The notes: generated by a model from the letters alone, not told the origin. DNA of 64,000 nucleotides from Paraburkholderia sp. D15 (GCF_029910215.1 NZ_CP110396.1:682001-746000), one strand, 5' to 3'. Counted from the stretch's first letter, positions 16,976 to 26,438 are shown. Translations and numbers: made by a program.

Positions 16976-18166
16976 TCACTGCCCCAGATAGCGCTCCACC
17001 AGCCGCGCCCAGAACGCCGCGCCGACCGGCAGGTTGCGGTCGTTGAAGTCGTAGTGCGGGTTGTGCACCATGCAGCCGTCCTCGCCCGCACCGTTGCCGA
17101 TCCGCAGGAACGTGCCGGGCCGCCGCTGCAGCATGAACGCAAAGTCCTCGCTGCCCATCAGAATGTCGGTCTGCGCAACCACCTTGTCGTCGCCGACCAG
17201 TTCGCGCGCCACCTGTACCGCGAACTCGGTTTCCGCGTCCGAGTTGACCACCACCGGATAACCCTCGATGTACTCGACCACCGCCTTGCCGCCGTAACTC
17301 GCGGCCTGGCTTTCGGCGAGTTCGGTGATGCGCTTCTTCAGCAGCGCACGCACTTCCGGGCTGAACGAACGCACGCTCAGCTCCAGTTTCGCGCTGCTCG
17401 AAATCACGTTGTTCGCGGTCCCCGCATGCATCGAGCCGACCGTGACCACGGCGGGTTGCGACGGGTCGACATTGCGCGCGACGATCGTCTGCAACGCCAT
17501 CACGATGCTGGCGGCCACCACGACCGGATCGACCGTCAGGTGCGGACGCGCCGCGTGACCGCCGACGCCTTCGATCGTGATGATCGCCTTGTCCCCCGCC
17601 GACATGAACGGCCCCTTGCGGAACAGCAGCACGCCCGGCTCTTCACCCGGATGGTTGTGCACGCCAAATACGGCATCGCACGGAAAGCGCTCGAACAGGC
17701 CGTCGTCGATCATCTTCATCGCGCCGCTGTCGATGCCGCTCTCCTCCGCCGGCTGGAAATACAGATGCACGGTGCCCGAAAAATTGCGCGTGGCGGCCAG
17801 ATGCTGCGCGGCGCCGAGCAGCATGGTGGTGTGGCCGTCGTGACCGCACGCGTGCATCTTGCCGTGCGTGCCGCTCGCGTACGGCAGGCCGGTCTGCTCG
17901 ATGATCGGCAGCGCGTCCATATCGGCGCGAATGCCGATGCGGCGCGTGCCCTCGCCCACCGTCAGCGTGCCCACCACGCCGGTGCGCCCCACGCCGCGCG
18001 TGACCTGCCAGCCCCATTGCTCCAGCTTCTCGGCGACCAGCGCGCCGGTCTGCAATTCCTCGTAGGCGAGTTCCGGATGGTGATGAATGTGATGACGGAT
18101 CTCGCGCAGGCTATCGACTGCGGGCGCCAGGTCGGACACTTCGGTGAAACGCGCGGCTTCGCTCAT
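16976..18166 (-). CDS. M20 family amidohydrolase (hippurate hydrolase / HipO-like)
   Basis: 396 residues. The metal-binding motifs are ADMDALP, HACGHDGHT, QPAEE with the catalytic Glu, and a C-terminal MGSEDFAF. The bacterial dimerisation domain lies at about 190-290. Relatives hydrolyse N-acyl amino acids (hippurate, N-acetyl or indole-acetyl conjugates) to a carboxylic acid and an amino acid. It is cotranscribed with an MHS transporter and diverges from a LysR regulator, forming a compact uptake-and-cleave unit. The exact substrate cannot be named from sequence. Confidence 0.92.
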   Translation of the reverse strand: MSEAARFTEVSDLAPAVDSLREIRHHIHHHPELAYEELQTGALVAEKLEQWGWQVTRGVGRTGVVGTLTVGEGTRRIGIRADMDALPIIEQTGLPYASGTHGKMHACGHDGHTTMLLGAAQHLAATRNFSGTVHLYFQPAEESGIDSGAMKMIDDGLFERFPCDAVFGVHNHPGEEPGVLLFRKGPFMSAGDKAIITIEGVGGHAARPHLTVDPVVVAASIVMALQTIVARNVDPSQPAVVTVGSMHAGTANNVISSSAKLELSVRSFSPEVRALLKKRITELAESQAASYGGKAVVEYIEGYPVVVNSDAETEFAVQVARELVGDDKVVAQTDILMGSEDFAFMLQRRPGTFLRIGNGAGEDGCMVHNPHYDFNDRNLPVGAAFWARLVERYLGQ

Positions 18167-18297
18167 TGCTCTTGCTCCATGGATTCGAACCGCATGACGG
18201 CGGTCAACTGGCGAGCACTATAGCCACGCCGTTTTGTTCGAATAAGATGCTGTTTTTTTCACCCCGATTAACGCGCCTTATCTCCGGGATTACCCTC

Positions 18298-19206
18298 ATG
18301 AAGCTGCAGCAACTGCAGGCGTTCGTCGCGGCCGCCCATCACCGTAGTCTGCGCGCCGCCGCGCGCGAGCTGGGCGTCACGCAACCGGCCGTCACGCATA
18401 CGATCCGCGAACTGGAAAGCGCGCTGAACGCGGAGCTGATGGTGCGCAGCGTGCGCGGCATCGAGCTGACCGCGTGTGGGCTCGCGCTGTTGCCGCGCGC
18501 CGAACAGTTGCTCGGCGACATGCGGCGCACCGTCGAGGCGGTCGAACAGGTGAAGGGCGAACTGGCCGGCAAGGTGAGCGTGGGGACCATGCCGTCGATC
18601 GCGTTGACGGCGTTGCCGCACGCGGTGTCGAAGTTTCGCCGGGCGATGCCGCAGGTCAGCCTGCATCTCGAGGAAGTGACGATTCCGGACGCGCTCGCGC
18701 AACTGCGCAACGGCGCGCTGGATATCGCCGCGATTCATCACGTGCGGGCGCTGGATAGCGATCTGGTGCAGGCGCCGCTTTTCTCGACGGAGTTCGTCGT
18801 GGTGATGCGTGACGGGCATCCGCTCGCCCATGCCACGCGCCTGCATGAACTGCTCGACGCCGAATGGATCGTGACGGTCGGCGCGGATCATTTCCCGCAC
18901 AGCGTGATGATGGCGATGTTCGACGCGCACGGCTTGCCGGTGCCGAAGCGTCTGCTGCGGGCGCCGTCGTCGTTCGCGGTGACGCTGGGGCTGGTGTCGC
19001 AGACCGACGTGATCGGCTGCTTCACGCGGCCGCTCGCGCAGATGGTGGCGCCGCTCGGCATCCGCATCGCGCCGATCGAGGAAGCGCTGCCGAACTACGA
19101 AATCAGCATCCTGTCGCGCCGCGATCTGTTGCCGACGCCGGCCGTGATGCAGTTCGTGTCGTGCCTGCAGGACGCGACGCGGGAACGGATCGCGGCGGCG
19201 GGGTAA
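18298..19206 (+). CDS. LysR-family transcriptional regulator
   Basis: 302 residues from ATG 18298, giving the usual MKLQQLQAFVAAA opening; the frame extends upstream without homology. The helix-turn-helix is at about 16-40 (SLRAAARELGVTQPAVTHTIRELE), followed by a periplasmic-binding-type effector domain. It is divergent from the M20 amidohydrolase/MHS operon, the likely target, with a 131-bp shared promoter region. Confidence 0.92.
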   Translation: MKLQQLQAFVAAAHHRSLRAAARELGVTQPAVTHTIRELESALNAELMVRSVRGIELTACGLALLPRAEQLLGDMRRTVEAVEQVKGELAGKVSVGTMPSIALTALPHAVSKFRRAMPQVSLHLEEVTIPDALAQLRNGALDIAAIHHVRALDSDLVQAPLFSTEFVVVMRDGHPLAHATRLHELLDAEWIVTVGADHFPHSVMMAMFDAHGLPVPKRLLRAPSSFAVTLGLVSQTDVIGCFTRPLAQMVAPLGIRIAPIEEALPNYEISILSRRDLLPTPAVMQFVSCLQDATRERIAAAG

Positions 19207-19288
19207 GTGATTTGAAGCGGTGGATTCAGAGCGGCCCATTCAAGGCGCCGCTTTCGATGCGAGACGCCGGGCCAACCAAAAACGCGCG

Positions 19289-19843
19289 TCAATCGACGCG
19301 GCTTTCCGCCTTCAACGCCGCGATCAACGCATGCCCGGCATCTTCCAGCGCGCCCGAATTATCGATCGTCGTGCAGCGCACGCCGTCGGGCAGCACGAAC
19401 GGCGCGCGACGCGCGAGCCGCGCCGCGACCTGTTCCGCCGATTCGCGCGCCCGTGCGCCGAGCCGCGCTTCGAGAATATGCGGCGCGGCGTCCACATGGA
19501 CCACTTCGGTATGCGGATAACGCGCCAACGTATGCTGCAAATGCTGCCGCGAACCGTTGACGACCACCGTGCAACCGCGCGCGAGCCAGCCGTCGATTTC
19601 AATGCCGATGCCATAGCGCAGCGCATGACTCGACCATTCGAGGGCGAACAGACCGAGCACCGAGCGCACCGCGAATTCCTCGACGCTCAGCGCGACATGC
19701 GCCTCGCCGTTGCCGCTCGGCCGCGTGATGTAGCGATGCGCGAACAGGATCGGCTCGCCCATCAGCCGCGTGCGCGCGAACGCCAGCAGCGAATCCTTGC
19801 CCGCGCCCGACGGCCCCATTACGTAGATCAAGCGTCCCGCCAT
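19289..19843 (-). CDS. phnN: Ribose 1,5-bisphosphate phosphokinase
   Basis: 184 residues. Walker A GPSGAGKDS is at about 10-18, followed by guanylate-kinase-like HRYITRP and RYPHTEVVHVDA segments. PhnN makes PRPP from ribose 1,5-bisphosphate, closing the C-P lyase pathway after PhnM and PhnP. It is the last gene of the phnF-DUF1045-phnN operon, 2 nt after the DUF1045 gene, divergent from phnG-M. Confidence 0.92.
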   Translation of the reverse strand: MAGRLIYVMGPSGAGKDSLLAFARTRLMGEPILFAHRYITRPSGNGEAHVALSVEEFAVRSVLGLFALEWSSHALRYGIGIEIDGWLARGCTVVVNGSRQHLQHTLARYPHTEVVHVDAAPHILEARLGARARESAEQVAARLARRAPFVLPDGVRCTTIDNSGALEDAGHALIAALKAESRVD

Positions 19844-19845
19844 GT

Positions 19846-20565
19846 CTAGGTTCCCTCGCGGTTGAACCGCACCCGCTCCCACAGAACGAACGGCTCGCCC
19901 GGCGCCGGCTCGACGAACAGCGCGGCCTGATCGATCTGCAGCGGCCCGAGTATGCCCGCGCACCCCTGCCACCACGCCACCAGGGTACTGCGTTCCTGTT
20001 CGTCGGCGAGCGAGCTCGACAGCGTCATGTGAAAACGGAATTCGTCGAACACATACGGATAGCCCCATTCGATCAGCAACGCACGTTGCCGTTCGCTGAG
20101 CGGCGCGGCAAGCCGGCGAGCGAGATCCTCGGCCGAAGGTTTCGCACGCAACGAATCGAGCGCCCGCAGCGCACTCGCGGCGACCTCGCGCATGCGCGCG
20201 TCGCCATCCTGACCGGTAGGACGCAGCGCGACGAAATCGCCGAGCGTCGCGGCTTCGACGGGCAATTCGAACGAGCGCTGCGTGGCGGCCCACGCGCGCG
20301 CGGCGGCGAGCAGGTCTTCCCGAGTCGTCTGCGCGTCGAGTTTGAATGGCGCGACCAGCGTGCCATGCCAGCCGTAGCGACGCGGCGCCTCGGTCAGCTC
20401 GGCGAGCGGCCGCGTCAACTCCGACGGCTGCGGCGCCGTGCAAGGCCGGTTCTGCTCCGCATCGCGACCGAGCCACGCCGAGCCGGCACGCCACCAGTTC
20501 GAACCGTTCGCGGGCGCGTAATACACCGCGAAACGCGCGTCGGCGCCCCATGTCGTGCCGCTCAT
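19846..20565 (-). CDS. DUF1045 phosphonate metabolism protein (2H phosphoesterase-like)
   Basis: 239 residues. It opens with ARFAVYYAP, has YGWHGTLVAPF with one H-x-T motif, and FRFHMTLSSS with the second H-x-T, so both histidines of the 2H phosphoesterase fold are present. DUF1045 proteins occur almost only in phn clusters. They may act as the cyclic phosphodiesterase when phnP is absent, and no phnP is seen in this window, which fits. It overlaps phnF by 4 nt and precedes phnN by 2 nt. Confidence 0.88.
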   Translation of the reverse strand: MSGTTWGADARFAVYYAPANGSNWWRAGSAWLGRDAEQNRPCTAPQPSELTRPLAELTEAPRRYGWHGTLVAPFKLDAQTTREDLLAAARAWAATQRSFELPVEAATLGDFVALRPTGQDGDARMREVAASALRALDSLRAKPSAEDLARRLAAPLSERQRALLIEWGYPYVFDEFRFHMTLSSSLADEQERSTLVAWWQGCAGILGPLQIDQAALFVEPAPGEPFVLWERVRFNREGT

Positions 20566-21320
20566 ACGTCGTGCTCCACCAGCAGTTGCACGCGATCCGC
20601 CGCGAAATGCGTGAAACCGTATTTGACCGGCGTGCCTTGCAGATCGACATCGACGTTCTCGACCCACAGCACCGGCTGCTGACGGTTGATGTTCAGGCGC
20701 CGCGCCACCTCCGGCTCGGGCAGCACACTGCCGATGCGGCTCCACTTGCGCAGATAGTCGTGCACGCCGAGCTCCGCCATCGCCTTGGTCACGCCGCCGG
20801 TGCGCTCCAGCACCTCGGGCAGGTCGGGAAAGCGCGCGGCCGGATACCAGTTGCGCGCGAACGTCAGCGGCACGCCGTCGGACTCGTGCAACGTCTCGAT
20901 CCGGTAGACCAGCGCGCCGGCCCGCAGACTCAAGGCCTTCGCGACGCTCGGTTCGGCCTTCACGCGCGCCGCCGATAGCATTGTGCCGGCCGCCGTGTGA
21001 TGCTGCTGACGCAGGTTCTCGGTGAAGCGCGTGCGGCGGCCGATCGAATAGTCGATCGCGCCCGGCTGCACGAACGTGCCACGCCCCTGTTCGACGCTGA
21101 CGAGACCCAGCGCCGCGAGACCGAGCATCGCGCGGCGCACGGTATGGCGGTTCACGTCGAAGCGTTTGGCCAGTTCTCCCTCGCTCGGCAAACGTCCCTC
21201 TTCGCCGAAACCGCTGGCGGCGATCTCCCTGGCCAGAATCTGTTCGATCTGCCGCCACACAGCAACGCCCGCGCCGCGTTCGAGCAAGGTGCCCGGTGTC
21301 GCGCTGTCGTTCGATGTCAT
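20562..21320 (-). CDS. phnF: GntR/HutC-family phosphonate regulator
   Basis: 252 residues. The N-terminal GntR winged helix (about 20-90) contains RLPSEGELAKRFDVNRHTVRRA. A UTRA effector-binding domain at about 105-245 holds the ETLHESDGVPLTFARNWYPA and LWVENVDVD stretches. PhnF represses C-P lyase genes in the absence of phosphonate. It starts the phnF-DUF1045-phnN operon and is divergent from phnGHIJKLM. A perfect 18-bp palindrome with the HutC-type core GTxTAxAC lies between them at 21436-21453. Confidence 0.9.
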   Translation of the reverse strand: MTSNDSATPGTLLERGAGVAVWRQIEQILAREIAASGFGEEGRLPSEGELAKRFDVNRHTVRRAMLGLAALGLVSVEQGRGTFVQPGAIDYSIGRRTRFTENLRQQHHTAAGTMLSAARVKAEPSVAKALSLRAGALVYRIETLHESDGVPLTFARNWYPAARFPDLPEVLERTGGVTKAMAELGVHDYLRKWSRIGSVLPEPEVARRLNINRQQPVLWVENVDVDLQGTPVKYGFTHFAADRVQLLVEHDV

Positions 21321-21435
21321 GGTGCTGTCATTCCCTTGAGTTCAAATTATCGCTATGGGATGCATTGTAGTGCGCGAGCCGTGATGGAAATATGAAACGC
21401 GCGCAGCGCCGTACACAGCGCGACAACTATACCCT

Positions 21436-21453
21436 TAAACGTCTAGACGTTTA
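21436..21453. promoter_or_regulatory. PhnF (HutC-type) operator palindrome
   Basis: TAAACGTCTAGACGTTTA is a perfect 18-bp palindrome. Its core GTCTAGAC fits the GTxTAxAC consensus of HutC-subfamily GntR repressors. It lies 48 bp before the phnG start and 115 bp before the phnF start, between the divergent operons, so it is the best candidate site for PhnF. The link is inferred from position and subfamily. Confidence 0.8.
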
Positions 21454-21501
21454 GATGAATAGATGCTCAAATGTCTACTCGCCGGATCACCAGGAACCTC
21501 G

Positions 21502-22017
21502 ATGAGCGCCTCTTCCGCTTCACCGTCCGCCACCGCCTCTTCGGCGCCTCGCGCGTCGACTTCGCCGCGCCGCGCGTGGATGGCGGTCCTTGCCCGCACG
21601 CCGCGCGCCGATCTCGAAGCCGCGCTGCAACGCGCGCTGCACGGCCGGCCCGCCCCCGCTTACGACTGGCTGCGTCCGCCTGAGATCGGTCTCGCGATGG
21701 TGCGCGGCCGCGTCGGCGGCAGCGGCGATCCGTTCAATCTCGGCGAGGCCACCGTCACGCGCGCCACGCTGCGCCTGCGCGTTGCCGAAGGCGAAACCGC
21801 CGCCGTCGGCGTGGCCTGTCATCTGGGCCGCGACCGCCGCCGCGCCGAACTCGCCGCCCTGGCCGACGCGCTGCTGCAACTGCCGGAGCATCGCGACGCG
21901 CTGCATCGGCAACTGATCGAACCGTTCGCGGCGCAACAGGCCGGGCAACGCGCCGCGCGGCGCGAGGAGGCCGCGGCCACGCGCGTCGAATTCTTCACGA
22001 TGGTCCGGGGCGACTGA
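21502..22017 (+). CDS. phnG: Phosphonate C-P lyase system protein PhnG
   Basis: 171 residues from ATG 21502 (AGGAA at about 21492); an ATG at 21463 would add 13 residues with no homology. PhnG features seen are RRAWMAVLA, YDWLRPPEIGL and GGSGDPFNLGEATVTR. PhnG is part of the PhnGHIJ core that joins the phosphonate to the C1' of ATP-derived ribose. An Ala/Ser-rich leader of about 25 residues precedes the domain. It is first in the operon, and its stop overlaps the phnH start (TGATG). Confidence 0.92.
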   Translation: MSASSASPSATASSAPRASTSPRRAWMAVLARTPRADLEAALQRALHGRPAPAYDWLRPPEIGLAMVRGRVGGSGDPFNLGEATVTRATLRLRVAEGETAAVGVACHLGRDRRRAELAALADALLQLPEHRDALHRQLIEPFAAQQAGQRAARREEAAATRVEFFTMVRGD

Positions 22018-22664
22018 TGGAAAACTCACCGATTGCATTGTCCACCTTGACGCCGGGTTTTCCGGACCCGGTGCACGACACCCAGGCGGTGTTCCGCACC
22101 CTGCTCGACGCGTTGTCGCGGCCGGGCACGGTCGGCACGATCGAGGACGTGTTGCCCGCGCTGAACGCCAGCCGGACCAACCCGGGCAACCCTGCCGACG
22201 GCGCCACCCGCGCCGATCTCGCCGCGTTCGCCGCACTGCTCGCGTTATGCGATTACGCGACGCCGGTCTGGCTCGCGCAAGCCGACAGCGCGCTCGGCTC
22301 GGCGCTGCGCTTTCACACCGGCGCACCGTTGACGGACGATCCGGCCGAAGCCGTCTTCGCCTATATCCACGACGCCGCCACGCTGCCGCCGCTGGAAGGG
22401 TTCGCGCTCGGCGCGGCGGAGTCGCCGGAGTTGTCGGTCACGCTGCTGATCCGCGTCGATGCCTTGAGCGGCGGCGCGCCGGTCGTGCTCAGCGGCCCCG
22501 GCATTCAGCACACGGCGACCATCGCCCCGGTCGGGCTGCCCGAGCGCTTCTGGCGCGAACGCGCGGCGCTCGCGCCGCTGTTTCCCTGCGGCGTCGATTG
22601 CTATCTCGTCTGCGGCGCGGCGCTGATCGGCCTGCCCCGCACAACTCAAGCGAAGGTGAACTGA
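22017..22664 (+). CDS. phnH: Phosphonate C-P lyase system protein PhnH
   Basis: 215 residues, beginning with TPGFPDPVHDTQAVFRTLLDALSRPG, a family hallmark (residues 11-36). The C-terminus contains GPGI and the PCGVDCYLVCG segment. PhnH is a PLP-transferase-fold subunit of the C-P lyase core complex without its own catalysis. The start overlaps phnG by 1 nt and the stop overlaps phnI by 1 nt, indicating tight coupling. Confidence 0.93.
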   Translation: MENSPIALSTLTPGFPDPVHDTQAVFRTLLDALSRPGTVGTIEDVLPALNASRTNPGNPADGATRADLAAFAALLALCDYATPVWLAQADSALGSALRFHTGAPLTDDPAEAVFAYIHDAATLPPLEGFALGAAESPELSVTLLIRVDALSGGAPVVLSGPGIQHTATIAPVGLPERFWRERAALAPLFPCGVDCYLVCGAALIGLPRTTQAKVN

Positions 22665-23878
22665 TGTACGTAGCCGTCAAGGGTGGAGAACGCGCGATCG
22701 AGGCATCGTGGCGTCTGCTGGACAAAGCGCGGCGCGGCGATACGCAACTGGCCGAACTCGGCGTCGCGCAGATTCGCGAGCAGTTGCGCCTCGCGGTGGC
22801 ACGCGTGATGACCGAAGGTTCCGTGTACGACGAAGAACTCGCGGCGCTCGCGATCAAGCAGGCCGCGGGCGACCTGGTCGAGGCGATCTTCCTGCTGCGC
22901 GCGTATCGCACGACGCTGCCGCGTTTCGGTTACACGCTACCGGTGGACACGGAATCGATGCAGGTGGAGCGTCGTATCTCGGCGACCTTCAAGGACGTGC
23001 CGGGCGGTCAGATGCTCGGTGCGACTTACGATTACACGCAACGTCTGCTGGATTTCGCGTTGCTCGCGCAGGGCGATGCCGCATCGACCGATGCCAGCGG
23101 TGCAACTTTAGCGACCACGGCAAACGCTCCAGCCGATGCATTCGCAACGAACCCGCAGCACGCCGCGCACACCCCCGCCGAAGCGATGCCGCGCGTTGTC
23201 ACGCTGCTCGACAAGGAAGGCCTGATCGAACAGGAACGCCCCACGCCGCAAGCACCGGAACCCGGCGATCTGTCGCGCGAACCGCTCGCCTTCCCCGCGA
23301 GCCGCGCAACCCGCCTGCAGAATCTCGCGCGCGGCGACGAAGGTTTTCTGCTGGCAATGGGTTATGCGACGCAACGCGGCTACGCCAACTCGCACCCGTT
23401 CGCCGGCGAGATCCGCTTCGGCACGATCCCGGTCGAAATGGAACTCGACGAACTGGGCGAATGCGTCGACATCGGCGAGATCGACATCACCGAATGCCAG
23501 ATGATCAATCAGTTCGCCGGCAGCGGCGCGGTGCCGCCCACCTTCACGCAAGGTTACGGGCTGGCATTCGGTCACTCCGAGCGCAAGGCGATGGCCATGG
23601 CGCTGGTGGACCGCGCACTGCGAGCGGAGGAGTTGGGCGAAACGCTCGCCTCGCCGACACAGGACATCGAATTCATGCTCTCGCATAGCGACAACGTCGA
23701 GGCGTCGGGTTTCGTGCAGCATCTGAAGCTGCCTCACTACGTCGACTTTCAGTCGGAGCTGGAACTCGTGCGGCGCTTACGCGCCCAGCACGTTGCAGAG
23801 CACGGCGGCGCGCACGCGTCTCACGAAACGCAGGGCGAACAGGCCACGCAACGCGATCACCAGGAGCAGCCAGCATGA
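22664..23878 (+). CDS. phnI: Phosphonate C-P lyase core protein PhnI
   Basis: 404 residues. The opening MYVAVKGGERAI is conserved, as are RTTLPRFGYTLPVDT, DKEGL, RLQNLARGDEGFLLAMGY and YGLAFGHSERKAMAMA. PhnI acts as the nucleosidase/ligase that, with PhnGHL, exchanges the adenine of ATP for the phosphonate. An insertion rich in Ala and Thr (about residues 138-175, low similarity expected) and a His/Gln-rich tail lengthen it relative to the roughly 355-residue E. coli protein. It overlaps phnJ by 4 nt. Confidence 0.93.
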   Translation: MYVAVKGGERAIEASWRLLDKARRGDTQLAELGVAQIREQLRLAVARVMTEGSVYDEELAALAIKQAAGDLVEAIFLLRAYRTTLPRFGYTLPVDTESMQVERRISATFKDVPGGQMLGATYDYTQRLLDFALLAQGDAASTDASGATLATTANAPADAFATNPQHAAHTPAEAMPRVVTLLDKEGLIEQERPTPQAPEPGDLSREPLAFPASRATRLQNLARGDEGFLLAMGYATQRGYANSHPFAGEIRFGTIPVEMELDELGECVDIGEIDITECQMINQFAGSGAVPPTFTQGYGLAFGHSERKAMAMALVDRALRAEELGETLASPTQDIEFMLSHSDNVEASGFVQHLKLPHYVDFQSELELVRRLRAQHVAEHGGAHASHETQGEQATQRDHQEQPA

Positions 23879-24810
23879 GCGCGCCCGACCATCAAGACGC
23901 CACCCCGCGTATGACCCCGTCCTACGACGCTGCCGCCGACGGCTACAACTTCGCCTACCTCGACGAGCAGACCAAGCGCATGCTGCGCCGCGCGTTGCTC
24001 AAGGCGGTCGCGGTGCCCGGCTATCAGGTGCCGTTCGCGTCGCGTGAGATGCCGTTGCCGTTCGGCTGGGGCACCGGCGGTATTCAGGTGACCGCCGCGA
24101 TCATCGGCCGTGCGGACACGTTGAAGGTGATCGACCAGGGTTCCGACGAAACCACCAACGCGGTCAACATCCGCCGCTTCTTCGCGCGCACCACCGGCGT
24201 GACGACCACGCGCCGCACGGTCGACGCGACGATCATCCAGACACGTCACCGCATTCCCGAAACGCCGCTCACCGACAAACAGATTCTGGTCTATCAGGTG
24301 CCGATGCCCGAGCCGCTGTTCCGGCTCGAACCGCGCGTCGCCGAAAGCAAAAAGCTGCATGCGCTCGCCGACTACGGGCTGATGAGCGTCAAACTGTACG
24401 AGGACATCGTGCATCACGGCAGCATCGCGACCACCTACGACTATCCGGTGATCGTCAATCACCGCTACCTCGCGTCGCCGTCGCCGATTCCGAAGTTCGA
24501 CAACCCGAAGATGCACATGAACCCCGCGCTGCAACTGTTCGGCGCCGGCCGCGAACGGCGCATTCACGCGATTCCGCCGTACACGCCGGTGCGCAGTCTC
24601 GACTTCGACGACCATCCGTTCGAGGTGCAGAAATGGCAGCACGCGTGCGCGCTGTGCGGGTCGACCGACAGCTTTCTCGACGAGATGATCGTCAACGACG
24701 CGGGCAAGCGCATGTTCGTCTGCTCCGATAGCGACTACTGTCACGAGCGGCGCGGCGACGCGGAGCTCGACCCGGCCTCTTCCGTCGTTCGCAAGGAGGC
24801 AACGGCATGA
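23875..24810 (+). CDS. phnJ: Alpha-D-ribose 1-methylphosphonate 5-phosphate C-P lyase
   Basis: 311 residues. PhnJ is the radical-SAM enzyme that breaks the carbon-phosphorus bond. The characteristic cysteines are present with the spacing C-x2-C-x21-C-x5-C: Cys258, Cys261, Cys283 and Cys289. Conserved upstream stretches include YNFAYLDEQTKRM, PFGWGTGGIQVT and GSDETTNAVNIRRFF. It overlaps phnI by 4 nt and phnK by 4 nt, so the core subunits are translated together. Confidence 0.95.
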   Translation: MSAPDHQDATPRMTPSYDAAADGYNFAYLDEQTKRMLRRALLKAVAVPGYQVPFASREMPLPFGWGTGGIQVTAAIIGRADTLKVIDQGSDETTNAVNIRRFFARTTGVTTTRRTVDATIIQTRHRIPETPLTDKQILVYQVPMPEPLFRLEPRVAESKKLHALADYGLMSVKLYEDIVHHGSIATTYDYPVIVNHRYLASPSPIPKFDNPKMHMNPALQLFGAGRERRIHAIPPYTPVRSLDFDDHPFEVQKWQHACALCGSTDSFLDEMIVNDAGKRMFVCSDSDYCHERRGDAELDPASSVVRKEATA

Positions 24811-25589
24811 GCTCGCGCACCCCTCCTCTGCTGAGCGCCCGCGCGCTCACCAGGCAATACGGCGGACGCAACGGTTGCCGCAACGTCAGCTTCGATCTGT
24901 ATCCGGGCGAGGTGCTGTGCATCGTCGGCGAATCGGGTTCGGGCAAGACCACGCTGCTGAACGCGCTCGCGTTGAAGACCGAAGCCGACAGCGGCACGCT
25001 GCACTACACCGCGTCGCATGGCGATACCCTCGATCTGCTCGCGCTGTCCGAACCGCGCCGCCGTCTGCTGATGCGCACCGAATGGGGCTTCGTTCAGCAG
25101 AATCCGCGCGACGGTCTGCGCAGCGGCGTCTCGGCCGGCGCGAATATCGGCGAGCCCTTGATGGCGATCGGCGCGCGTCACTACGGCGACATTCGCCACA
25201 CGGCCACGCAATGGATGGAGCGCGTCGAGCTGGACGCGTCGCGGATCGACGAATTTCCCGCCGCGTTTTCCGGCGGCATGCAGCAGCGTCTGCAGATTGC
25301 CCGCAATCTCGTGACCGGTCCGCGGCTCGTCTTCATGGACGAACCCACCGCCGGTCTCGACGTATCGGTGCAGGCGCGTCTGCTCGATCTGCTGCGGACC
25401 TTGACCTCGACACTGCATCTGTCGGTGCTGATCGTCACGCACGACATCGGCGTGGCGCGTCTGCTCGCGCATCGGCTGATGGTGATGCAAGGCGGCGAGG
25501 TCGTCGAAGCGGGTCTGACCGATCAGGTGCTCGACGATCCGCAGCACCCGTACACACAAACGCTGGTTTCCTCGGTTCTGCCGGTTTGA
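24807..25589 (+). CDS. phnK: Phosphonate C-P lyase system ATP-binding protein PhnK
   Basis: 260 residues, an ABC ATPase. Walker A GESGSGKTT is near residue 41, the signature is FSGGMQQR, Walker B is LVFMDEPTAGLD, and the switch His is in VTHDIG. PhnK docks on the PhnGHIJ core rather than on a membrane transporter. The Q-loop region reads WGFVQQNPRDGLR as in the family. It is followed by phnL after 8 nt. Confidence 0.93.
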   Translation: MSSRTPPLLSARALTRQYGGRNGCRNVSFDLYPGEVLCIVGESGSGKTTLLNALALKTEADSGTLHYTASHGDTLDLLALSEPRRRLLMRTEWGFVQQNPRDGLRSGVSAGANIGEPLMAIGARHYGDIRHTATQWMERVELDASRIDEFPAAFSGGMQQRLQIARNLVTGPRLVFMDEPTAGLDVSVQARLLDLLRTLTSTLHLSVLIVTHDIGVARLLAHRLMVMQGGEVVEAGLTDQVLDDPQHPYTQTLVSSVLPV

Positions 25590-25597
25590 GGTTCGAC

Positions 25598-26374
25598 ATG
25601 CAATCCATTGAAGCAGGCCGAGAAGCAGGCCATGAAGCGCTCGCGAACGAGCGCGCGTTCGCCGACAACGCCGCGCTGATGCTGCGCGCGGTCGGCATCG
25701 GCAAGACGTTCACCTTGCATGGCCAGGGCGGCGTGCGGATCGACGCGCTCGCGGACGTCTCGCTCGATGTCGAGCGCGGTGAATGCGTGGTGCTGGTCGG
25801 TCCCTCCGGCGCGGGTAAAAGCACGCTGCTGCGCTGCCTGTACGGCAACTATCTCGCGAGCGCCGGTTCGATCCGCATTCGTGACGCCGCGCACGACGAC
25901 CGCCCCGTGACGATCACGGGCGCCGAACCGCACGACGTGCTGCGTCTGCGGCGCGGCGTGGTCGGCTACGTCAGCCAGTTTCTGCGCGTGATTCCGCGCG
26001 TGCCGACGCTGATGCTGGTGGCCGAGCCCTTGCTTTCGCGCGGCGTCGCCGAAGACGAAGCGCGCGAGCGCGCCGCCGCGCTGCTGGCACGGCTGAACGT
26101 GCCGCGACGGCTGTGGACGCTCGCGCCGGCCACCTTCTCGGGCGGCGAGCAACAGCGCGTGAACATCGCGCGTGGTCTGATCGCGGAGCATCCGTTGCTG
26201 CTGCTCGACGAACCGACCGCCTCGCTCGACGCGGAAAACCGCGACGTGGTCGCCGATCTGATCGTCGAGGCGCGCGAACGCGGCGCGGCGATCGTCGGCA
26301 TCTTTCATGACGAGGACACCCGCAACAAGGTCGCGACGCGGCGCCTCGAACTGAAGCCGCCGCTCAAGCACTGA
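25598..26374 (+). CDS. phnL: Phosphonate C-P lyase system protein PhnL (ABC ATPase)
   Basis: 258 residues from ATG 25598. Walker A is GPSGAGKST, the signature is FSGGEQQRVNIARG, Walker B is LLLLDEPTASLD, and the switch His is in GIFHDED. PhnL binds the core complex together with PhnK. A frame open from 24875 in the phnL register is an overlap within phnK and was not used. The N-terminal 30 residues are a low-complexity Glu/Ala-rich leader. phnM follows after 173 bp, unlike the tight spacing elsewhere in the operon. Confidence 0.93.
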   Translation: MQSIEAGREAGHEALANERAFADNAALMLRAVGIGKTFTLHGQGGVRIDALADVSLDVERGECVVLVGPSGAGKSTLLRCLYGNYLASAGSIRIRDAAHDDRPVTITGAEPHDVLRLRRGVVGYVSQFLRVIPRVPTLMLVAEPLLSRGVAEDEARERAAALLARLNVPRRLWTLAPATFSGGEQQRVNIARGLIAEHPLLLLDEPTASLDAENRDVVADLIVEARERGAAIVGIFHDEDTRNKVATRRLELKPPLKH

Positions 26375-26390
26375 AAGGGCCGACGACGTT

Positions 26391-26438
26391 ACCAACACCA
26401 GTACCAACACCAAAGCCAACGCCAAAGCCAACACCAAC
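26391..26438. repeat. 12-bp tandem repeat, four copies, between phnL and phnM
   Basis: Units ACCAACACCAGT, ACCAACACCAAA, GCCAACGCCAAA and GCCAACACCAAC run head to tail from 26391. The C/A-rich tract sits in the only sizeable gap of the phnG-M operon (26375-26547), which otherwise holds only the phnM ribosome site. Confidence 0.85.

Noticed and set aside
24875..26374. A 499-codon frame that includes phnL
   Set aside because: Its first part is only the phnK sequence read in another frame; the real phnL start is ATG 25598.
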